From contig DATGLS010000040.1 in NCBI GenBank assembly GCA_035293985.1, forward strand, positions 62,001-126,000: a stretch of DNA of 64,000 nt, written 5' to 3'. The position numbers were made by a program, and so were the translations under genes. Position 1 is the first letter of the stretch, and each line of letters starts with the position of its first letter. The stretch is from JAVDCA01 sp035293985. GTDB lineage: Bacteria > Pseudomonadota > Alphaproteobacteria > Rhizobiales > Xanthobacteraceae. The notes below the pieces were generated by a model. It saw only the letters and a list, made by a program, of their open reading frames with translations. It was not told the DNA's origin and did no database searches. Below, piece by piece: positions 58,848 through 64,000 of the stretch.

Positions 58848-59526
58848 CTTGCTTTCGCTCGACGTGGAGAAGCGGCTTGGCGAATTCCAGCTCGCCGCTA
58901 AGTTCGAGGCGGCCGGCGGCGCAACCGCGCTGTTCGGCCCGTCCGGCGCCGGCAAGTCGACCATCGCCAATCTGGTCGCCGGTCTGATTCGGCCCGACCG
59001 CGGCCGCATCATGCTCGACGACACCGTGCTGTTCGACGCGGCGACGCGCATCGATGTCCCGCCGCACAAGCGCCGCATCGGCTACGTCTTCCAGGAGGGG
59101 AGGCTGTTTCCCCACATGTCGGTGCGCCGCAATCTCGATTACGGCCGCCGCATGAGCGGCCATCTGCGGGATGATGCGGAGGCGGGCCGCGTCGTCGCAA
59201 TGCTCGACATCGGCCACCTGCTCGACCGTCGCCCGGGCAAGCTCTCTGGTGGCGAGCGCCAGCGCGTCGCCATCGGCCGTGCGCTGCTGATGCAGCCGCG
59301 ACTCCTGCTGCTCGACGAGCCGCTGGCGTCGCTCGACGCCGATCGCAAGGATGAGATCCTGCCCTACCTGCTGCGCCTGCGCGACGAGGCGAAGGTGCCG
59401 ATGCTCTATGTCAGCCACAGCCCCGCCGAGCTAAAGCGCGTCGCCACCGCGGTGGTGCGCATCGCCCGCGGCCAGGTCGCGGCGCAGGGCGGGTTGGAGC
59501 TTTTGGCCACAAACGACTCCGCGTAG
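58837..59526 (+). CDS. modC: Molybdate ABC transporter ATP-binding protein ModC, lacking the C-terminal Mop domain
   Basis: A 229-residue ATPase. Walker A is FGPSGAGKST, the Q-loop YVFQEGRLFPHM, the ABC signature LSGGERQRVAIGRALL, Walker B LLLLDEPLASLD and the switch His VSHSP. All are intact, so the ATPase module is complete. Typical ModC proteins are about 350 residues with a C-terminal Mop/TOBE domain that binds molybdate and regulates transport. Here the protein ends with ATNDSA, and the TAG stop is bases 3-5 of a family C repeat (59522-59598). The missing domain could have been lost by repeat insertion. Overlaps modB. Confidence 0.92.
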   Translation: MVNSLLSLDVEKRLGEFQLAAKFEAAGGATALFGPSGAGKSTIANLVAGLIRPDRGRIMLDDTVLFDAATRIDVPPHKRRIGYVFQEGRLFPHMSVRRNLDYGRRMSGHLRDDAEAGRVVAMLDIGHLLDRRPGKLSGGERQRVAIGRALLMQPRLLLLDEPLASLDADRKDEILPYLLRLRDEAKVPMLYVSHSPAELKRVATAVVRIARGQVAAQGGLELLATNDSA

Positions 59527-59598
59527 GGTGGGCAAGGCGAAGCGGGCCCACGCCAAGACCGCGTGGGCACGCCGCTTCGCGGCTTTGCCCACCCTACG
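59522..59598. repeat. Palindromic repeat, CGTAGGGTGGGCAAA type (family C), copy 3
   Basis: Perfect inverted ends CGTAGGGTGGGC (59522-59533) and GCCCACCCTACG (59587-59598), with inner GCGAAGCGGGCCCACG and CGTGGGCACGCCGCTTCGC arms. Its left end supplies the modC stop codon and its right end lies 7 bases before the ATG of the next gene. Confidence 0.9.
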
Positions 59599-59605
59599 GT
59601 TCATC

Positions 59606-60403
59606 ATGGTGTTCCCCCCTCAGCGCATCGTCTGCCTCACCGAGGAGACCGTCGAGACGCTCTACCTCCTCGGCGAGGAGGCGCGCATCGTCGGCGTCTC
59701 CGGCTATGCGGTACGGCCGGCGCGCGTGCGCCGCGAGAAACTGCGCGTCTCCGCCTTCATGTCGGCCGACATCGACAAGATCCTCGCGCTCGCGCCCGAC
59801 CTCGTGCTCACCTTCTCGGATCTGCAGGCCGACATCGTCGCGGTCCTGATCCGCCACGGCGTCGCGGTGCACGCCTTCAACCAGCGCGATCTCGCCGGCA
59901 TCTTCGCCATGATCCGCACGGTAGGCGCGCTTGTCGGGGCGTCCGGCAAAGCCGAGGCGCTCGCCGCATCGCTCGATCAGCGCCTCGCCGAGGTGCGGGC
60001 GCGGGCCGCGCGCCTGACGCGGCATCCACGCGTCTACTTCGAGGAATGGGACGAGCCGATGATCTCCGGCATCGGCTGGGTGTCGGAGCTCGTCGCCGCC
60101 GCTGGCGGGATCGACGTGTTCGCCGCGCTCGCGGCGCAGAAGAGCGCGAAGGATCGCGTCGTATCCCCCGACGCCGTCATCGCGGCCGCGCCCGACGTCA
60201 TCATCGGCTCGTGGTGCGGCAAGAAATTCGTGCCGGCGCGCGTCGCGGCGCGGCCGGGGTTCGCCGAGATTCCGGCGGTGCGCCACGGCTGGCTGCGCGA
60301 GATCAAGTCGCCGCTGATTCTGCAGCCCGGGCCGGCGGCGCTCACCGACGGGCTCGATGCGTTGATGAAGATCATTCAGGAGTGGTCGGTAGCGCCTTCG
60401 TAG
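59606..60403 (+). CDS. Cobalamin/siderophore-binding-like protein (BtuF family) without signal peptide
   Basis: A 265-residue protein of the type III periplasmic-binding fold: RIVCLTEETVETLYLLGEEA is the BtuF-type start, DKILALAPDLVLTFSDLQAD and VVSPDAVIAAAPDVIIGSWC the two lobe motifs and RHGWLREIKSPLILQPGPA the C-terminal part. No signal peptide is present and any N-terminal extension would be encoded by the family C repeat, so the protein as read is cytoplasmic. Either the family member is naturally cytosolic, as is known for some alphaproteobacterial relatives, or a signal was lost. No BtuC/BtuD genes adjoin it; it simply follows modABC. Confidence 0.85.
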   Translation: MVFPPQRIVCLTEETVETLYLLGEEARIVGVSGYAVRPARVRREKLRVSAFMSADIDKILALAPDLVLTFSDLQADIVAVLIRHGVAVHAFNQRDLAGIFAMIRTVGALVGASGKAEALAASLDQRLAEVRARAARLTRHPRVYFEEWDEPMISGIGWVSELVAAAGGIDVFAALAAQKSAKDRVVSPDAVIAAAPDVIIGSWCGKKFVPARVAARPGFAEIPAVRHGWLREIKSPLILQPGPAALTDGLDALMKIIQEWSVAPS

Positions 60404-60409
60404 CCACTC

Positions 60410-60511
60410 CGTAGGGTGGGCAAGATCGCATATGATGACCTTCCGCGTGCGCAACCGCGTGCGGGCGATTTGGCCCCGCGCGAACGAGCCGGCGCGGTTG
60501 CCCACCCTGCG
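60410..60511. repeat. Palindromic repeat, CGTAGGGTGGGCAAA type (family C), copy 4
   Basis: CGTAGGGTGGGCAAGATCGC at the left and GGTTGCCCACCCTGCG at the right are the inverted ends; the centre (TATGATGACCTTCCGCGTGC) is diverged from the other copies. It lies between two convergent genes, the BtuF-like and the antiporter gene. Confidence 0.8.
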
Positions 60512-60526
60512 ACCCTTCCACCGTTG

Positions 60527-62341
60527 TCACCGGCCGGGCCGCAGCCGCACCCGGGTCGATCGCCGCATGAAGCGCAGGATGCCGCGCGCCCGCCGCTTCA
60601 GGTTGGCGAGCACGGTTTCCGGCGTCACCGGATCGGGCTCGGCGAGCTGCAGGCCGATGGTCGCGGCCTTGCCGTCGACGATCTTCTGCACCACGAGCTT
60701 GATCGGCCCGATCGCCACCACCTCGTTCGGTCGCGGCGGATGGTGGAGCTCCTCGGCGATGTGGTCGGCGAGCGTCATCGCGGCGTGGTCGGGCGCGATG
60801 GTGAGGTCGTAGATTTCTGCGAGCGCGCCGAGCGTTGCGTCGCCCCCGACGAAGAAGTCGGCGGCGAAGCGCGGATCGGGCGCGACCGGCGGAACGTCGA
60901 CGAAGAAGCGGTCGAGCGCCTGCGCGCGCTCGGGCGGGGCGAGGAAATAGACATGGTCGCCCTCGCGGATGTCCGCGGCCTCGTCGGGCGTGAGCACCTG
61001 CTCGTCGCGCACCACCAGCATCAGCTTCGCCCACACCGGCGCGATGCGCCGGCGCAGGTAGGGATTGCTCGCATGCACCGCATAGCCGACCAGCTCCTGG
61101 CTGAGCTGGCCGGGCAGGTCGAGCTCGACGCGGCGCGGCGTCCGGTCGGTGCGCGGCAGCGCGATGTGCAGGCGGTGCGCCGCCTGCGCGATGGTCCAGC
61201 CCTGCACCAGCAGCGAAGCGATCACCACCACGAAGCCGACGTCGAAGTAGAGCTGGGCGTCGGCGAGCCCGACCAGCAGCGGGATCGAGGCGAGAAAGAT
61301 GCCGACGGCCCCGCGCAGGCCGACCCATGACATGAATGCCCGCTCGCGCCACGAGAACCGGAACGGCGAGAGGCAGATCAGCACCGCGAGCGGCCGCGCG
61401 ACCAGCATCAAGGCGAGCGCGACCGCGAGCGCCGCGAGCAGGTGCTGCGGCAGCCGCGCCGGCGAGGCGAGCAGGCCGAGCAGCAGGAACATGCCGATCT
61501 GCGCGAGCCAGGTCGCGGCATCGAGAAATACGATGACGGTGTTGTGCGCGCGGGTCGGCCGGTTGCCGACCACGAGCCCGGCGATGTAGACGGCGAGGAA
61601 GCCGGACGAATGGATCGCCTCGGTGACGCCGAAGATCACCAGGGCGCCGGTCGTCACGAACGGCGCATGCAGGCCTTGCGGCAGCGACAGCCGGTTGAGC
61701 GCGAGCACGATGCCGCGCCCGCCCAGCAGCCCGATGATCGCGCCGCCGAAAGCCTCCGCCACGAGCTTGGCGCTGATGCCGGTCCACGTCTCGTGTCCCT
61801 GCAGCAGGATCTCGACCAGCAGCAGGGTGAGAAAGATCGCGAATGGATCGTTGGTGGCGGACTCGATCTCGAGCGTCGCGCCGACGCGCGGGCGCAGCCG
61901 CAGGCCGCGCGCATGGATGAGAAAGAACACCGCCGCCGCGTCGGTCGAGGCGACCACCGAGCCGACCAGCAGCGACTGGGTCCAGTCGAGGCCGAGCGCG
62001 TAGCGGGCAACCGGCGCGGTGAGTGCGGCGGTAAGCATGACGCCGATGGTCGCGAGCGCGAGCGACGGCGCGAGCACGCTGCGGAAGGTCGAGAGGCGCG
62101 TGCGCAGGCCGCCGTCGAACAGGATCAGCGCGAGCGCGATCGATCCGACCAGATAGGTGGTGTGCACGTCGTCGAAACGGATGCCGCCTGGCCCGCTCTC
62201 GCCCGCGAGCATTCCGACGATGAGGAAGACGAGTAGCAGCGGCGCCCCGAACCGCAGCGCCACGAGGCTCGACAGGATGCCGGCGAGCACGAGGAGCGCG
62301 CCAAAAAGGATGCCGAGGCTGACGGTATCGAGCGAAGCCAT
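60527..62341 (-). CDS. K+/H+ antiporter of the CPA1 family (NhaP2/CvrA-like)
   Basis: A 604-residue inner-membrane protein. Twelve or thirteen helices in residues 1-395 carry the CPA signatures: LILFDGGLRT in helix 4, GSVVASTDAAAVFFLI with the exchanger Asp (TDAAAV), ESATNDPFAIF with the Asn-Asp ion site and SWVGLRGAVGIFLA near the end. C-terminal cytoplasmic domains follow: a TrkA-C-like domain (HASNPYLRRRIAPVWAKLML) and a CorC/HlyC-like domain (TLADHIAEELHH). Full length for the family. The start at 62341 was taken because the upstream ORF extension lacks membrane character. It exports K+ during osmotic or alkaline stress. Confidence 0.92.
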   Translation of the reverse strand: MASLDTVSLGILFGALLVLAGILSSLVALRFGAPLLLVFLIVGMLAGESGPGGIRFDDVHTTYLVGSIALALILFDGGLRTRLSTFRSVLAPSLALATIGVMLTAALTAPVARYALGLDWTQSLLVGSVVASTDAAAVFFLIHARGLRLRPRVGATLEIESATNDPFAIFLTLLLVEILLQGHETWTGISAKLVAEAFGGAIIGLLGGRGIVLALNRLSLPQGLHAPFVTTGALVIFGVTEAIHSSGFLAVYIAGLVVGNRPTRAHNTVIVFLDAATWLAQIGMFLLLGLLASPARLPQHLLAALAVALALMLVARPLAVLICLSPFRFSWRERAFMSWVGLRGAVGIFLASIPLLVGLADAQLYFDVGFVVVIASLLVQGWTIAQAAHRLHIALPRTDRTPRRVELDLPGQLSQELVGYAVHASNPYLRRRIAPVWAKLMLVVRDEQVLTPDEAADIREGDHVYFLAPPERAQALDRFFVDVPPVAPDPRFAADFFVGGDATLGALAEIYDLTIAPDHAAMTLADHIAEELHHPPRPNEVVAIGPIKLVVQKIVDGKAATIGLQLAEPDPVTPETVLANLKRRARGILRFMRRSTRVRLRPGR

Positions 62342-62554
62342 GGAACTCGCGCGAATCCTCTTCGGGAGCCCAGGGTTAACGATACAAGAGTCCCAACGCA
62401 AACCGAAAAATGTCAGAGATTTCAAGCGGGAGCGGCCGTTAATAATTTCGCCAAGGATGCCCCTGCGCCATGTTGACGCGGAGGGCCATGCGGGTGTCAT
62501 ACTGCGCCGCATCTCGCCGGAGGCCGGCGAGATGGGGGAACGACGGGCGCCGCG

Positions 62555-63181
62555 ATGACGAGGGCGACATCCTTGCTGCGAATGTGCGTGCCGGCGATCG
62601 CGCTCGCGATGACGTGCACGGTGACTTGCACGTTGACCGGCACGCTGGCGGTGCGCGCCGAAACGACGGGAGCCGCGGCCCTGCCCGCGGCGATCGATCT
62701 GCGCACCCAGTTCAAGGATTCGCTGACGGAGGTCCCCGATCAGAGCGAGCTGACCGCGAAGGGCACGATCTACGTGCCCGCCTATTCGCGCGTCTATGGC
62801 GCGTCGACGGGCGCAAGCAAGCTGATCGAGTTCTCGACCACGCTGCGGATCGACAACACGTCGTCGAGCAAGCCGTTGGTGATCGAGCGGATCGAATACT
62901 ACGATATGGCGGGCAAGCTGGTGCAGAGCTATCTCAAGGAGCCGGTGGCGTTGCGGCCGTTCGGCACCATCGAGGTGGTCATTCCGGCCGAGGACACCCG
63001 CGGCGGCGCCGCCAACAACTTCCTCGTCACCTGGGCGGGCTCCGGTCCGATCGCCGAGCCGATGGTCGAGGCGGTGATGATCGGCTCGCAGGACAACACA
63101 AGCTTCTCGTTCGTCAGCGCCGGCCGCCCGATCCGCCACATCGGCCACAGCGTCTGGCCGCAGTTCAGATTCAGATTCTGA
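62555..63181 (+). CDS. DUF3124 exported protein
   Basis: A 208-residue protein. Hydrophobic N-terminal segment (MCVPAIALAMTCTVTCTLTG) that acts as a signal peptide; two Cys within it could make it a lipoprotein but a clear lipobox is not seen. Residues 65-200 match DUF3124: TIYVPAYSRVYGASTG, STTLRIDNTSS, IERIEYYDMAGKLVQSYL and DTRGGAANNFLVTW. Function unknown. Divergent from the antiporter gene across 213 bases with an AT-richer stretch near 62380-62450. Followed by a long palindromic hairpin. Confidence 0.88.
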   Translation: MTRATSLLRMCVPAIALAMTCTVTCTLTGTLAVRAETTGAAALPAAIDLRTQFKDSLTEVPDQSELTAKGTIYVPAYSRVYGASTGASKLIEFSTTLRIDNTSSSKPLVIERIEYYDMAGKLVQSYLKEPVALRPFGTIEVVIPAEDTRGGAANNFLVTWAGSGPIAEPMVEAVMIGSQDNTSFSFVSAGRPIRHIGHSVWPQFRFRF

Positions 63182-63187
63182 CCTCGC

Positions 63188-63262
63188 CGCGAATAGTGAG
63201 TAGCGAATAGCGAGTAGGGGCTGCTCAGAGCGTCTATTCGCCACTCGCCATTCGCTATTCGC
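63188..63262. repeat. Long palindrome built from GAATAGCGAGTAG units (family G)
   Basis: GCGAATAGTGAGTAGCGAAT and the following AGCGAGTAG pair with CTATTCGCCACTCGCCATTC and the following GCTATTCGC. Arms of about 29 bases have only a few mismatches around a 16-base loop. Each arm is itself a series of 7-8 base direct repeats (GCGAATA, GCGAGTA). It lies between the convergent DUF3124 and BKACE genes and could end both transcripts. Confidence 0.85.
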
Positions 63263-63268
63263 CTCTCT

Positions 63269-64000
63269 TCAGAAATTCACCCGATCAGGCCCCTTCAGCC
63301 CGAGGATCTCGCGCGCGTCGTCCGGGGTCGCGATTTCCAGCCCCAGGCCCTCGACGATCTGCCGCGCCTTGGTGACCTGCTCTGCGTTCGACGTCGCGAG
63401 CTTGCCCGGGCCGATCCACAGCGAATCTTCCAGCCCGACGCGCACGTTGCCGCCCATGGCGGCCGCCATGGCGGCGATCGGCATCTGATTGCGCCCGGCG
63501 CCGAGCACCGACCAGCGATAGTTCTCGCGTCCGAGCAGCCGGTCGGCGGTGCGCCGCATGTGCATCACGTCTTCCGGATGCGTGCCGATGCCGCCGAGGA
63601 TGCCGAACACCGTCTGCACGAACAGCGGCGGCTTGACGAGGCCGCGCTCGAAGAAGTGCGCGAGGTTGTAGAGGTGGCCGATGTCGTAGCACTCGAACTC
63701 GAAGCGCGTTTCGTTGTCCTGGCAGGTGCGCAGCACGTACTCGATATCCTTGAACGTGTTGCGGAAGATCAGGTCGCGCGTCGCCTCGAGATAGGGCTTC
63801 TCCCAGTCGTGCTTGAACTCCTTGAAGCGGTTGAGCATCGGGTAGAGGCCGAAATTCATCGAGCCCATGTTGAGGCTCGCGACCTCGGGCTTGAGCGTCG
63901 CCGCCGGCATCGCGCGCTCTTCCACCCGCATGGTGGGCGCGCCGCCCGAGGTCAGGTTGATCACCGCATTGGTGCGCTGCTTGATGCGCGGCACGAAGCG
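63269..64000 (-). CDS. BKACE (3-keto-5-aminohexanoate cleavage enzyme, DUF849) family protein, N terminus outside window
   Basis: About 243 residues of a beta-keto acid cleavage enzyme; the 5' end runs off the right edge, so the GTG at 63994 is internal. Conserved segments: RTNAVINLTSGGAP, SLNMGSMNFG, FVQTVFGILGGIG, WSVLGAGRNQM and MGGNVRVGLEDSLW, the last with the Gly-Gly-Asn, Arg and Glu-Asp of the Zn/acetyl-CoA-binding site. These enzymes condense a beta-keto acid with acetyl-CoA and split it into acetoacetate and a new CoA ester. Substrate (3-keto-5-aminohexanoate, dehydrocarnitine, others) cannot be set from this part. Confidence 0.92.
   Translation of the reverse strand, partial: RFVPRIKQRTNAVINLTSGGAPTMRVEERAMPAATLKPEVASLNMGSMNFGLYPMLNRFKEFKHDWEKPYLEATRDLIFRNTFKDIEYVLRTCQDNETRFEFECYDIGHLYNLAHFFERGLVKPPLFVQTVFGILGGIGTHPEDVMHMRRTADRLLGRENYRWSVLGAGRNQMPIAAMAAAMGGNVRVGLEDSLWIGPGKLATSNAEQVTKARQIVEGLGLEIATPDDAREILGLKGPDRVNF

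Noticed and set aside
62342..63244. N-terminal extension of the antiporter on the minus strand
   Set aside because: It would run across the divergent DUF3124 gene and has no membrane or signal features; the family start is at 62341.

Overview
This is about 64 kb of GC-rich chromosome, roughly two thirds G+C by eye, from an alphaproteobacterium of the order Hyphomicrobiales. The Bradyrhizobium/Rhodopseudomonas/Xanthobacteraceae branch fits best. The evidence is the gene families present (FixJ-like and HWE-kinase regulators, XDH-type molybdoenzymes, autotransporters, GMC oxidoreductases) and several families of intergenic palindromic repeats of the kind common in that branch. No rRNA, tRNA, CRISPR array, insertion sequence or phage was recognised. 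The genus is inference; no search was run.

Layout. 1-6.1 kb: an edge fragment of a Gfo/Idh/MocA oxidoreductase, a two-subunit XDH-family molybdenum hydroxylase, a CobW-type GTPase and an LVIVD-repeat protein with a histone-H1-like Lys/Ala tail. 6.5-14.3 kb: a candidate exopolysaccharide operon with an Hpt protein, a BcsB-like protein, a family-2 glycosyltransferase carrying an MshEN-like c-di-GMP-binding domain, a polytopic membrane protein, a response regulator with a degenerate GGDEF domain and an outer-membrane barrel. 14.3-20.3 kb, opposite strand: a TIM-barrel glycoside hydrolase, a receiver protein with a degenerate Hpt domain, a PAS hybrid kinase with two receivers, a FixJ-like regulator, a ribbon-helix-helix protein and a LuxR solo. 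AT-rich islands punctuate this region in otherwise GC-rich DNA. Together the two blocks look like a phosphorelay-controlled, c-di-GMP-responsive polysaccharide secretion system. It is the strongest candidate for something new in the window.

20.8-26.5 kb: a beta-hydroxyacid dehydrogenase, a triple-PAS HWE kinase, a carboxymuconolactone-decarboxylase-like protein and two exported proteins with cysteine-rich repeats. 26.7-34.3 kb: an M24 hydrolase with an altered metal ligand and a class V glyoxylate aminotransferase, divergent from a large FAD/Fe-S 2-hydroxyacid dehydrogenase and an MFS carrier; this suggests catabolism of a 2-hydroxy acid or amino acid around glyoxylate. 34.3-43.1 kb: two autotransporters with homologous upstream regions flanking two tandem AraC-family paralogues.

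43.6-64 kb: lepA, a RidA-like protein, an L,D-transpeptidase, mepA, a cytochrome P450, an orphan low-GC membrane protein, an Lrp regulator divergent from an AceE/transketolase-like E1, DUF1810, a Yip1 protein, a GMC oxidoreductase, modABC with hairpins between modA and modB and a modC that ends inside a repeat, a cobalamin/siderophore-binding-like protein, a K+/H+ antiporter, DUF3124 and a partial BKACE enzyme. Dispersed repeats sit in many gaps. In two places they appear to have altered coding sequence: an in-frame insert in the FAD/Fe-S dehydrogenase, and the stop codon of modC.
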